Of a stretch of 64,000 nt of DNA, positions 36,154 through 44,261 are shown piece after piece. How positions within the stretch are numbered: the stretch's first letter is position 1; every line of letters begins with the position of its first letter. The notes under the pieces are model-generated. The model did no database searches. It saw nothing but the letters and a program-made list of their open reading frames with translations, and was not told the origin of the DNA. Source of the stretch: Bradyrhizobium sp. ARR65. Its GTDB lineage: Bacteria; Pseudomonadota; Alphaproteobacteria; Rhizobiales; Xanthobacteraceae. The DNA is taken from contig NZ_AWZU01000029.1 of the NCBI RefSeq assembly GCF_000472385.1, forward strand, positions 1 to 64,000. The letters are read 5' to 3'. Position numbers and translations under genes: made by a program.

Positions 36154-36573
36154 TCAGCCCTGCATGAATTTCTCGACGATCTCGCTCGGCACCGGCACCG
36201 ATTTCAGCTTGTCAGGATCATCGGGATCGCGGCCGACCAGCACGCGGGTCTCGAAGGCCTCGATCGCAAGCGCCTCGCCCTTGTAGACCTTGTGAGTGAC
36301 CTCGAAACTCGACCGCTTGAAACTCTCGATCCGGCTCTCGATCGTGATCCAGTCGCCGTAGGTGGAAGGGATGTAGAATTTCGCCTGCGTGTCGACCATG
36401 GGAATGCCGACCAGCCCGTAGCGCTTGACGAGGTCCTGCTTGGAAAAACCCGCCGCCTCGAACATGATCGAGGTGGAATCGTCGAACATCGCGAAATAAC
36501 GCGGATAGTAGACGATGTTGGCGGGATCGCAGTCGCCCCACTGTATCTGGACATCGCGCCGGTGCACGAACAT
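36154..36573 (-). CDS. 4-hydroxybenzoyl-CoA-type thioesterase
   Basis: A 139-residue single hot-dog thioesterase. QWGDCDPANIVYYPRYF (residues 11-27) matches the active-site helix of the Pseudomonas CBS3 4-hydroxybenzoyl-CoA thioesterase; D16 corresponds to its catalytic Asp17. It would release free hydroxybenzoate from its CoA ester. That product is the substrate of PobA, encoded further along this block. Acyl-CoA thioesterases with other substrates share the motif, so the specificity is an inference from context. Confidence 0.8.
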   Translation of the reverse strand: MFVHRRDVQIQWGDCDPANIVYYPRYFAMFDDSTSIMFEAAGFSKQDLVKRYGLVGIPMVDTQAKFYIPSTYGDWITIESRIESFKRSSFEVTHKVYKGEALAIEAFETRVLVGRDPDDPDKLKSVPVPSEIVEKFMQG

Positions 36574-36610
36574 CGTGTTTACCTAGCTGTTATGCCGCCA
36601 AGGCGGCGGT

Positions 36611-36636
36611 TCACCTCTCCCCGCGGGGAGAGGTGA
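36611..36636. repeat. Perfect 26-base palindrome (family E)
   Basis: TCACCTCTCCCCG is followed directly by its reverse complement CGGGGAGAGGTGA, giving 13-bp arms with no spacer. It lies between the thioesterase and the SDR genes. Confidence 0.8.
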
Positions 36637-36672
36637 GAGCGAGTTCGAGTTCGTGGCGGCGATCGTGTCATA

Positions 36673-37434
36673 TCACTTCGGTGCCATGCGCAGCGCGCCG
36701 TCGAGGCGCACCACCTCGCCGTTGAGATAGGGGTTGTCGATGATGTGCAGCGCGAGCGAGGCGAACTCCTCGGCCTGGCCGAGCCGGTGCGGGAACGGGA
36801 TCGCGGTCGCAAGCGAATCCTGCGCCTCCTGCGGCAGGTTCGACAGCAGCGGCGTCAGGAACAGGCCCGGCGCGATGGTCATGACGCGGATGCCGAACTG
36901 CGCGAGCTCGCGCGCGATCGGCAAGGTCATCGCGACGATCCCGCCCTTGGAGGCCGAATAGGCCGCCTGCCCGATCTGGCCGTCATAGGCGGCGACGGAG
37001 GCGGTGTTGATGACGACGCCACGTTCGCCGCTTGCCAGCGACTCGAGCTTGGACATCGCTGCTGTCGCCACGCGCAGCATATTGAAAGAGCCGATCAGAT
37101 TGATCTTGATCACCTTCTCGAAATCAGGCAGCGGCATCGCTCCGTCGCGGCCGACGACGCGTTTAGCAACACCGATGCCGGCGCAGTTCACCAGCACGCG
37201 CGCCGGGCCATGCGCCTTTTCGGCCTGCGCGATCGCAGCCTCGGCTGCAGCCGAATCCGACACGTCGCAAACGATCGCCGTGCCGTTGATCTCGGCTGCG
37301 ACGCTTTCCGCCAGCTTGGCATTGAGGTCGCAGACCGCGACCTTCGCGCCCTGGGCGGCGAGCTTCCGCGCGGTGGCGGCGCCCAGCCCCGATGCGCCTC
37401 CGGTAACGATGGCGGCCTGGTCCTTCAACAACAT
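36673..37434 (-). CDS. HSD10-type short-chain 3-hydroxyacyl-CoA dehydrogenase
   Basis: A 253-residue SDR. TGGASGLG is at residues 11-18. The catalytic region IGQAAYSASKGGIVAMTLP (near 160-178) and ARELAQFGIRVMTIAPGLF are characteristic of the type II 3-hydroxyacyl-CoA dehydrogenase (HSD17B10) branch. It would oxidise a 3-hydroxyacyl-CoA with NAD+. Placed after a CoA ligase and a crotonase, it would supply the third step of side-chain beta-oxidation of a phenylpropenoyl-CoA. No thiolase is adjacent; PimB at 4-5 kb could serve but this is untested. Confidence 0.82.
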   Translation of the reverse strand: MLLKDQAAIVTGGASGLGAATARKLAAQGAKVAVCDLNAKLAESVAAEINGTAIVCDVSDSAAAEAAIAQAEKAHGPARVLVNCAGIGVAKRVVGRDGAMPLPDFEKVIKINLIGSFNMLRVATAAMSKLESLASGERGVVINTASVAAYDGQIGQAAYSASKGGIVAMTLPIARELAQFGIRVMTIAPGLFLTPLLSNLPQEAQDSLATAIPFPHRLGQAEEFASLALHIIDNPYLNGEVVRLDGALRMAPK

Positions 37435-37501
37435 GATGGTCTCCTTAATTGGCTCTACGGCGCGATGAGATTAGGCTTAGCTGCGGGCGATGGCGAAGGT
37501 C

Positions 37502-37568
37502 TACCTCTCCCAGAGGGAGAGGTCGGATCGCAACGATGCTTCGCATCGCTCCCCATCGGGGCGAGGTA
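37502..37568. repeat. Palindromic repeat (family E)
   Basis: It includes acctctcccagagggagaggt (37502-37522) and then gcaacgatgcttcgcatcgctccccatcg. It lies between the ligase and SDR genes. Confidence 0.65.
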
Positions 37569-37612
37569 GTGCGAATCCACAGATGGCCTGCTTCAACCAA
37601 CACTCATCTTCC

Positions 37613-39514
37613 CTATCTCAGCGTGATCACATAATCCGCCGGCGTCGGCGCATAAAGCTGTTCGATCAACTCCTTGCGATGCTCCAGCACCGCGCGCTGG
37701 TTGATCGAGCCCTTGTCGGTGACCTCGCCGCGGTCGATCGATAGCGGCGCATCCAGCAGGATCGCACGGGTGATCCGCGTCGAGGAGCCCGTCGCGCTCG
37801 ACAGAAACTTTTCAAACCGCTCGCGGAAGGCCGCCCGCACCAGCGGATCGGCGGCGGTGGCCTTGAGATCGTCGAAAGGCAGCGTCGCGTTGATCAGCCG
37901 GCAGCCATCGAGGTCGAGCACGACGATCGCCGCGATCTCGTCGCGGTTGATGCCGGCGATTACGACGTCGCGCACCAGCGGCGCGCAGGCCGCGATGAAG
38001 CGAGCGCGCAACGGACCGACACTGACCCAGGTTCCGCTCGCGAGCTTGAAATCCTCGGCAATCCGGCCGTCGAAATCGAAGCCGGCATGCAGATCACTGG
38101 GATCGGCGGGCTTGAGCGCATCGCCGAGCTTGTAAAAGCCTTCCTCGTCGAAGGCAGCCTTGCTCACGTCGGGCTGACGCCAATAGCCCGGCGTGACATT
38201 CGGCCCCTTCGCGCGCACCTCGAGCTTGCCGTTGCTCGGCACGAGCTTGGCCTCGTTGCCCGCCACCGGCAGCCCGACGTGGCCGGAGCGGCTGGTGCGC
38301 GGATTGGCCGCCATGAAGTACGGCGCGGTTTCGGTCGCCCCGAGCCCGGTCAGCATCGGCACACGATGGCCGGTCGCCTGCACGGAAAGCTCATCAAGGC
38401 TGTTCCAGACATAGGGCGAGAGCGCCGCGCCCGAGAAGAACATTGCATGCAGGCGGCTGAAGAATTTTTCGCGCAGTGCGGCATCGTCGCGGAAGTAAGG
38501 CAGCAGCGACTCGTAGCCTTTGGGCACGTTGAAATAGACCGTCGGCGCGATCTCACGCAGATTGCGCACCGTCTCTGCAATGCCTTCAGGCGTCGGCTTG
38601 CCCGCATCGAGATATATCGAGCCGCCATTATAGAGCGTGAGGCCGACATTGTGATTGCCGCCAAACGTGTGATTCCAAGGCAGCCAATCGATGATGACGG
38701 GCGGCTCGTCCTTGAGGAAAGCCATCGTCTCGCGCAGCATGACCTGGTTGGCGCAGATCATGCGCTGAGTGTTGATGACCGCCTTGGGATTGCCTGTAGA
38801 CCCCGAGGTCAGCAGGAATTTTGCGATCGTGTCGGGGCCGATCTTGTCATGGGCTGCATCAAGGTTCGGATGCAAGGGCGTCGCCATCAGGTCCTTAAGC
38901 AGCGTCACGTCGCGGCCCGGCACGGCGCCGTAAGCCGCCGCGATCTCGGTGCCGAGCGACACGTTGGCGAGAAGTGCATCGGCGAACTTGTCGGCGTCAT
39001 CGGTAAAGACGAGGCCCGGCGTCAACAGCTTCATCACATGCGCGAGCTTGCTGTAGTCCTTCGAGACCAGCGAATAGGCCGGCGACACCGGGCAGAATGG
39101 AATCCCTGCATAAAGCGCGCCGAAGGCGACCAGCGCGTGATCGATCGAATTGCCGGAAAGGATGACGACCGGCTTTTCGGCCGACAGTCCCCGCTTCAGC
39201 AGGCTCGAGGCGATATGCCGGCTGCAGACGAGCAGTTCGGCATAGGTGAGCTGCCGCCAGCCGCCGCTGCGCTCGCGCTCCGCCATGAAGACGCGGTCCG
39301 GCGCGACGCTTGCCCAATAATGCAGGCGGTCGGTGATGCGGGCCGGATAGTCGTCGAGGGTGCGGGTCGGGCGCAGATAGATGGTGCCGTCGGATTTTCG
39401 CTCGATCGAGACGGCCGGATCGCGGAACGAGATCGCGCGCAGTGGATGATGGGCGGCAGCGTGGCCGGTTTCGCCGGCTGGCGTTGACACGATCATGTTC
39501 GGCTGCGCGCTCAT
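37613..39514 (-). CDS. fcs: Feruloyl-CoA synthase-like AMP-dependent ligase
   Basis: A 633-residue ANL-superfamily ligase, longer than the typical fatty-acid ligases. The P-loop LTSGSTGNPKAV is at about 235-246, the downstream motif is LGATETAP, and the C-terminal part has GRIAEDFKLASGTWVSVGPL, a phrase I associate with the feruloyl-CoA synthase branch. The usual C-terminal GK catalytic lysine is replaced by a region with SIDRGEVTDKGSINQRA, where the lysine of TDKGSIN is the likely equivalent. It would activate ferulate, coumarate or a related acid. Its ATG overlaps the crotonase stop (ATGA). Confidence 0.8.
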   Translation of the reverse strand: MSAQPNMIVSTPAGETGHAAAHHPLRAISFRDPAVSIERKSDGTIYLRPTRTLDDYPARITDRLHYWASVAPDRVFMAERERSGGWRQLTYAELLVCSRHIASSLLKRGLSAEKPVVILSGNSIDHALVAFGALYAGIPFCPVSPAYSLVSKDYSKLAHVMKLLTPGLVFTDDADKFADALLANVSLGTEIAAAYGAVPGRDVTLLKDLMATPLHPNLDAAHDKIGPDTIAKFLLTSGSTGNPKAVINTQRMICANQVMLRETMAFLKDEPPVIIDWLPWNHTFGGNHNVGLTLYNGGSIYLDAGKPTPEGIAETVRNLREIAPTVYFNVPKGYESLLPYFRDDAALREKFFSRLHAMFFSGAALSPYVWNSLDELSVQATGHRVPMLTGLGATETAPYFMAANPRTSRSGHVGLPVAGNEAKLVPSNGKLEVRAKGPNVTPGYWRQPDVSKAAFDEEGFYKLGDALKPADPSDLHAGFDFDGRIAEDFKLASGTWVSVGPLRARFIAACAPLVRDVVIAGINRDEIAAIVVLDLDGCRLINATLPFDDLKATAADPLVRAAFRERFEKFLSSATGSSTRITRAILLDAPLSIDRGEVTDKGSINQRAVLEHRKELIEQLYAPTPADYVITLR

Positions 39515-40317
39515 GTCGACCCCGGTTTCACCTTTGCGGTTCTGTGCTCGAGAAAGGCGCGGATGCGGCGCTTTGCTTCCTTGTCACTCTGCGCCACCGT
39601 CGCCATCAGCGACTCCATCAGAAGCCCGGTCTGCGGATTGGCCTCCGCAATCATCGGCAGCGCCTGCAGCACGGCGAAATTGGTCAGCGGCGCATTCGAG
39701 GCGATACGCTCGGCAAGCTCCATGGCTTTGGCCAGCGCGCCACCGGCCTCGACGAGATATTGGGCAAAGCCATAGGCCGAGCCTTCGGTTGCCGAATAGA
39801 CCCGCCCCGTGAGCATCATGTCCATCATCCGCGGCACGCCGATCAGCCGCGGCAGCCGGACCGAGCCGCCGCCCCCGACGAAAATGCCGCGCTGGCCCTC
39901 CGGCAGTGCGAAATAAGCCGATGGCTCGGCGACGCGGATATGCGCAGCGCAGGCAAGCTCCAGTCCGCCGCCGATCACAGCGCCCTTCAGCGCTGCGATC
40001 ACGGGCACGCGGCTATATTGAATGCGGTCGAAGACGCGATGCCACATCTGCGAATGGCGCAGGCCCTCGGTGGCGTCGTGCTCGGTCAGTTCGGACAGAT
40101 CAAGGCCGGAGGAAAAATGATCGCCGACGCCGTGAATGACCACCGCGCCGATATCGTCGGGCAGCTTCGCAAAGCACTCGCCGATGCTAAGGATGATGCC
40201 GTCATTGAGCGCATTGCGCTTGGCCGGACGGTTGAGCCCGACGGTCAGCACCGCGCCGCTTTTCTCGATTTTCAACAGCGCGGCATGTTCCGCGTCGGCG
40301 GCAGAGGCGTTTCCCAT
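39511..40317 (-). CDS. Crotonase/enoyl-CoA hydratase family protein
   Basis: A 268-residue crotonase. The oxyanion-hole segments are HFSSGLDLSEL near 66-77 and AVIGGGLELACAAHIRVAE near 113-131. At the second acidic position the sequence is PEGQRGIFVGGGGSVRLPRL, so E is present in FALPEGQRG. It could hydrate a hydroxycinnamoyl-CoA and either release the aldehyde by retro-aldol cleavage or leave a 3-hydroxyacyl-CoA for the adjacent dehydrogenase. The presence of the SDR and thioesterase genes, without a vanillin-type aldehyde dehydrogenase, favours the second. It is the first gene of its operon and is coupled to fcs. Confidence 0.82.
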   Translation of the reverse strand: MGNASAADAEHAALLKIEKSGAVLTVGLNRPAKRNALNDGIILSIGECFAKLPDDIGAVVIHGVGDHFSSGLDLSELTEHDATEGLRHSQMWHRVFDRIQYSRVPVIAALKGAVIGGGLELACAAHIRVAEPSAYFALPEGQRGIFVGGGGSVRLPRLIGVPRMMDMMLTGRVYSATEGSAYGFAQYLVEAGGALAKAMELAERIASNAPLTNFAVLQALPMIAEANPQTGLLMESLMATVAQSDKEAKRRIRAFLEHRTAKVKPGST

Positions 40318-40340
40318 CGGCTTGTTGTGTCCTGTTCGGA

Positions 40341-40361
40341 ATAGTTATGTTGTATAACGAT
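40341..40361. promoter_or_regulatory. Candidate MarR-type site upstream of the crotonase-fcs operon
   Basis: GTTAT (40344-40348) and ATAAC (40354-40358) are perfect arms. Extending to ATaGTTAT/ATAACgAT gives 8-bp arms with one mismatch. The site is 24-44 bases upstream of the crotonase start, in the promoter/leader position, and shares its half-site with 28093-28100 and 44171-44178. Confidence 0.5.
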
Positions 40362-40395
40362 TTTGGGGGGAGTCAACAGGGCCCTTGCTGCCGCC

Positions 40396-40535
40396 GTCAT
40401 TGCGAGGAGCAAAGCGACGACCCGCCGTCGCCTATGGCGAGGCTAGGAGTCCCGCCGAAGCGCCTTTGCGCGTAGGCGGAAGCAATTCAGCCTGTTTCCG
40501 CGGCAAAACCCTGGATCGTTTCGCTCGCAATGACG
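40396..40535. repeat. Palindromic repeat (family B)
   Basis: This begins gtcattgcgaggagcaaagc and ends tcgctcgcaatgacgag. The same terminal sequences bound repeats at 50172-50250 and 55781-55862. Confidence 0.75.
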
Positions 40536-40557
40536 AGGATGTGGTTTCGGCCTGAGG

Positions 40558-41013
40558 TCACAACACCATGTGCACGTCGATCACCACGCGCGTGGCGTGG
40601 CGGGCGACGGAGGCGACGAAGAGGTGCTCCATCAGCCAGCGATATCTGTCGCTGCCGGTCTCGAACTTCGGCGACGTCCGGCAATAGATCAGTTTCGGAT
40701 CGACTGGGTCGCCGCGCTTCAGCTTCTGCAGAAGATCCAGGGGTCCAAAGCGGATCCCTTTGTTCTCGACATAGATCACCGTGCCGTCATCGCTCTCAAG
40801 CGCATATTTCGCCTCCAGCTCGATCAGCTCGTTGGGGCGGATGATCTGGAAATCCGCGCCGAACGGAAGAACCTTGCCATTGATCTCGCCCCGCACCTCG
40901 CCGCCGATAATCGGGATAACGCGGCGAACGCCATGGCCGATGTCGCCGGCGCTGACCACCTCGCCGATCAACGCGGTGATGGTGAAGACGTATTTGGTTT
41001 CGAGCACCGGCAT
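40558..41013 (-). CDS. DUF3237 family protein
   Basis: A 151-residue beta-barrel-like protein of the DUF3237 family (segments VRRVIPIIGGEVRGEINGKV, FGADFQIIRPN, and TSPKFETGSDRYRWLMEHLF near the C-terminus). The start is the ATG at 41013 (MPVLETKYVF); the longer frame runs into a non-coding leader. The biochemical role of the family is not established, though members often sit in aromatic-degradation loci. It is downstream of dctM on the same strand with an 84-base gap. Confidence 0.75.
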   Translation of the reverse strand: MPVLETKYVFTITALIGEVVSAGDIGHGVRRVIPIIGGEVRGEINGKVLPFGADFQIIRPNELIELEAKYALESDDGTVIYVENKGIRFGPLDLLQKLKRGDPVDPKLIYCRTSPKFETGSDRYRWLMEHLFVASVARHATRVVIDVHMVL

Positions 41014-41097
41014 GGACAGCCAACTCTCACCGAGGTTCGCTGGCGCGAGCACCTCGGGATGACGGAGAGAGGCGCCCGCCGCTTCAGTTAAGCACAC

Positions 41098-42426
41098 CTA
41101 CCCCGCCATGCGCTGGGGCAGCCAGGTCGCGAGCAGCGGGAAAGTAATCAGGATCACCAGTCGTATCAAGTCGGTCGCCACGAACGGCAACACGCCTTTG
41201 AAGATGGTGGAGAAGGAGACGTCCTTCACCACGCTCTTGATCACGAACACGTTCATGCCCACGGGCGGATGGATCAGGCCAAGCTCGACCGTCATCACGA
41301 TGATGACGCCGAACCAGATCGGATCGAAGCCAAGATGCGAAACCACCGGGAAAATGATCGGCACGGTGAGGATGATCATCGCCATCGCGTCCATCAGGCA
41401 GCCGAGCACCAGATACATCAGCATGATGACCGCGAGCACGCCGTAGCTGCCGAGCCCGAGCGAGGTCAGGAACTCCGTGACTTTTTGCGGCGTCTGCGTG
41501 ACCGTTAGGAAATAGCCGAAGATCAGCGCGCCGATCAGGACGGTGAAAACCGCCGCCGCGGTGCGCGTCGCCTGCAGGAGCGAGGCCAGAATCTTCTCCT
41601 TGTCGAGGCGGCCGGTGAAGACACCGATCAGGAACGCGCCGGTCGCGCCGACGCCGCCGGCTTCGGTGGGCGTGAAGCGCGGCAGGAAGGGAAGTCCATA
41701 GAGCCCGCCGATCACGAAGATGAACAGCAACACCGGCGCCCAAATATCCTTCAGGCCGATGAATCGCTCGCGCCAGGCGAGCGGCTTGCCCTGGGGCAGA
41801 AAGCCGGGCGCCAGATAGCCGATCAGCGCGATCGTGATCATGTACATGGTCATCGCGAGCAGGCCGGGGATGATGCCGGCGATGAACAATTTGCCGATAT
41901 CCTGCTCGGTTATGATGCCATAGACCGCGAGCACCGTGGACGGCGGCAGCATCGCGCCCAAAGTGCCGCCCGCCGCGATCACGCCGGTGGCAAAGGATTG
42001 CGGATAGCCGAACCGCCGCATCTCCGGATAGGCGACCGCGGAGAATGTCGCGGCAGTGGCAACTGAAGAACCGGAGATCGCGGCGAAGCCGCCGCAGGCG
42101 GCCACCGTCGCGATCCCCAACCCGCCGCGCAGGTGACCGACAAAGCCATTGGCGGCGCGGAACAGTTCGCGGCTCATGCCGGATTGACTCACGAAGGTTC
42201 CCATCAACAGAAACATCGGGATGACACCGAAGGTGTAGTCGGTCACCGTCCGCATCGAGGTCTGGCCGACCAGTTTCAGCGCCTGGGTGCCGCCGACGAG
42301 ATAGGAAAAGCCGGATACGCCGACGAGTCCCATCGCCATGCCGACCGGCACGCGCAAGAGCATCAGCGCGAACAGCGCCACGAACCCGATGACCGCAACG
42401 GCGTCGGTACTCAGCAAAGCAATCAC
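41098..42426 (-). CDS. dctM: TRAP transporter large permease (DctM)
   Basis: A 442-residue inner-membrane protein with about 12 helices, the DctM subunit that performs ion-coupled solute uptake. Family segments are LLMGTFVSQSGMSRELF near 92-108, GTLGAMLPPSTVLAVYGIIT near 152-171, and HPPVGMNVFVIKSV near 385-398. Its start overlaps the dctQ stop by four bases. It works with DctQ and the DctP binding protein, which precede it in the operon. Confidence 0.92.
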   Translation of the reverse strand: MIALLSTDAVAVIGFVALFALMLLRVPVGMAMGLVGVSGFSYLVGGTQALKLVGQTSMRTVTDYTFGVIPMFLLMGTFVSQSGMSRELFRAANGFVGHLRGGLGIATVAACGGFAAISGSSVATAATFSAVAYPEMRRFGYPQSFATGVIAAGGTLGAMLPPSTVLAVYGIITEQDIGKLFIAGIIPGLLAMTMYMITIALIGYLAPGFLPQGKPLAWRERFIGLKDIWAPVLLFIFVIGGLYGLPFLPRFTPTEAGGVGATGAFLIGVFTGRLDKEKILASLLQATRTAAAVFTVLIGALIFGYFLTVTQTPQKVTEFLTSLGLGSYGVLAVIMLMYLVLGCLMDAMAMIILTVPIIFPVVSHLGFDPIWFGVIIVMTVELGLIHPPVGMNVFVIKSVVKDVSFSTIFKGVLPFVATDLIRLVILITFPLLATWLPQRMAG

Positions 42427-42932
42427 TCCGTGGCCTTGATTTGGGGATCGTGCATGTCTTCGGGATGGAAGATCAGCCGGTAGGTGCGGATCGCGATCAG
42501 GAGCACTGCGGAGATGTCGCCGATCCAGGCTACGGCAAAAAACGGCCAGACCGGCATGTGCAGGTCGAAGGTCAGCACGTGGTCATTATAGGTGCCGCGC
42601 ACCTTGTCGAACAAAGTCCAGGTCTGCACTGTGACGACGAAGAGCAGCACCAGCGTTGCGAACACGTCGATCATGCGCTGATAACGCGGGCCGACATTGG
42701 CCCAGACCAGATCGACGGTGATGTGCGTCCCGCGGTAGGAGGTCGCGGCGATGCCCCAGAAGATCAGGATTCCGAGCAGCATCCGCCCGATGTCGAAGGA
42801 ATCGGGAATGGCATAGTTGAGCGTGTTGCGCAGCAGCACCGAGACGAAAATGTCGAGCGCGACGATGCCAACGAAGCCCGCCGCGATCCATTCGATCGTG
42901 TCGATAAAGCGATCCATCGTCGCGCGGTTCAT
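42423..42932 (-). CDS. dctQ: TRAP transporter small permease (DctQ)
   Basis: A 169-residue protein with four membrane helices, typical of DctQ. The motif ILIFWGIAATSYRGTHITVDLVW is present in the second helix and following loop (near residues 53-75), matching the conserved HI.VDL region. It is coupled to dctM. In this family it bridges the binding protein and the large permease. Confidence 0.9.
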   Translation of the reverse strand: MNRATMDRFIDTIEWIAAGFVGIVALDIFVSVLLRNTLNYAIPDSFDIGRMLLGILIFWGIAATSYRGTHITVDLVWANVGPRYQRMIDVFATLVLLFVVTVQTWTLFDKVRGTYNDHVLTFDLHMPVWPFFAVAWIGDISAVLLIAIRTYRLIFHPEDMHDPQIKATE

Positions 42933-42982
42933 GTCGCTTCCTTAAAGTGACTTGAGCTTGGGTTGAGTTGCCGCGCTCCCTT

Positions 42983-43006
42983 CACCTCTCCCGGAGGGAG
43001 AGGGGT
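42983..43006. repeat. Palindromic repeat (family E)
   Basis: cacctctccc-gga-gggagagggg is a short hairpin in the dctP-dctQ gap, related to the elements at 11934 and 36611. Confidence 0.6.
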
Positions 43007-43070
43007 GATCCGAGTCCGCGGCTCGCGCCGATTCATCCAAGCTCATCTCACGCTAGAGGCCAGAGCCGAA

Positions 43071-44087
43071 TTATTGCGCCAAGGCGTTATACTTCGCGAG
43101 CGAGGCCTTCAGCTCGTCCAGCGCCTTGTCCGGATCGACGCCGGTCTTCCTGACGCCATCGGCCCAGGTCTTCACCAGCGGCTCGGCCGCCTTCTTCCAC
43201 AGCGCGGTCTGCTCGGGAGTCAGCTTATAAACGTCCTGCCCCGACTCGGCCCTGATCTTGTCGACACCGGCGTCCTCGAACTTGCCCCAGGGCTCGCCGA
43301 CGCGCCCCGCGGCCTCGGTATTGCAATTGTCGTCGATCGCCTTCTTCTGGCGATCCGACATCTGGTTATACTTGTCCTTGTTCATCACGAAGACGAAGGT
43401 CGTGACATAGAGCGGCGCATCCATGTGATACTTGGTCACCTTGTCGACGCCGAACAGCAGCAGCGAACCCGCCGGGAAGGTGACCCCGTCGGCCACGCCG
43501 CGCTCGATGATGTCGCGGACTTCCGGCGCCGAGGACTGCACATTGGTGCCGCCGAGCTGGGTGACGAAATTGGCGATGGTCGCATCCGCCGGGCGAATCT
43601 TCATGCCCTTGACGTCCTCGGGCACCACCACCTTCTTGGTGCGGGTGTGGAAAGCCGAGGGTGTGTGGACGAAGGCGAGGCAATATTTCACGTCCTTCAT
43701 CTCGCTCTCCGCATATTTGCGGTACCAGGCATCCAGCCCTTCCGAGCCGCCCTTGGCGTTCGCGATCAGGAACGGAAGCTCGCCGGCGCCGATAATCGGA
43801 AAGCGGCCGGGCTGGTAGCCGGGATTGACATAGGTAATGTCGGCGATGCCGTCGCGCGCCATGTCGTAATGGTCGAAGGCCTTGCCGAGCTGCTGGGCGG
43901 GGAACACCTGGGACTTGATGGTGCCGCCGGACTCCTTCTCGACCGCCGCGGCCCAGTCCTCCAGCGATTTCTGCAGCGGATGCGATGCCGGCACCCAATG
44001 CGAGATTCTCAAATTGAAGGTTTGCTCCGCCCCGAACGCAGGCGTCACGCCAACCGCCAGCAGCAACGCCAACCATGCCTTCCTCAT
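43071..44087 (-). CDS. dctP: TRAP transporter substrate-binding protein (DctP)
   Basis: A 338-residue DctP-type extracytoplasmic protein with a signal peptide ending TPAFGAEQ. Features are LRISHWVPASHPLQKSLEDW near 26-45, GAGELPFLIANA near 126 and the carboxylate-binding region with MKIRPADATIANFVTQLGG near 168-186. It is the first gene of the dctPQM operon. The neighbouring pobA and ligase genes suggest an aromatic or related carboxylate ligand; R. palustris uses a TRAP binding protein (CouT) for coumarate. The ligand is unproven. Confidence 0.88.
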   Translation of the reverse strand: MRKAWLALLLAVGVTPAFGAEQTFNLRISHWVPASHPLQKSLEDWAAAVEKESGGTIKSQVFPAQQLGKAFDHYDMARDGIADITYVNPGYQPGRFPIIGAGELPFLIANAKGGSEGLDAWYRKYAESEMKDVKYCLAFVHTPSAFHTRTKKVVVPEDVKGMKIRPADATIANFVTQLGGTNVQSSAPEVRDIIERGVADGVTFPAGSLLLFGVDKVTKYHMDAPLYVTTFVFVMNKDKYNQMSDRQKKAIDDNCNTEAAGRVGEPWGKFEDAGVDKIRAESGQDVYKLTPEQTALWKKAAEPLVKTWADGVRKTGVDPDKALDELKASLAKYNALAQ

Positions 44088-44170
44088 CGGCTCTCTCTCC
44101 CTTTAGTCAGGCTTTACGCTTTGTCGCGCTGCGCCCTCTGCAAGCCGGGCTTCCACGGCCCTTTGCAGAT

Positions 44171-44187
44171 ATTGTTATATGATATAA
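44171..44187. promoter_or_regulatory. Candidate MarR-type site between dctP and pobA
   Basis: TTATAT-g-ATATAA (44175-44187) is a perfect palindrome, preceded by ATTGTTAT (44171-44178) identical to the half-site in the marR gap. It lies in a divergent AT-rich promoter region, 84 bases from the dctP start and 75 from pobA. Confidence 0.5.
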
Positions 44188-44261
44188 TTATCATTGCAAG
44201 GCGGCGGCTTTCGCCCCGAGCCCGGCTCGTTTGAAGCCTATAACATCGGAGGAAACAAGTA

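Noticed and set aside
34918..36636. 572-codon plus-strand ORF opposite the binding protein and thioesterase genes
   Set aside because: It spans two convincing minus-strand genes and the gap between them, so it is a shadow.
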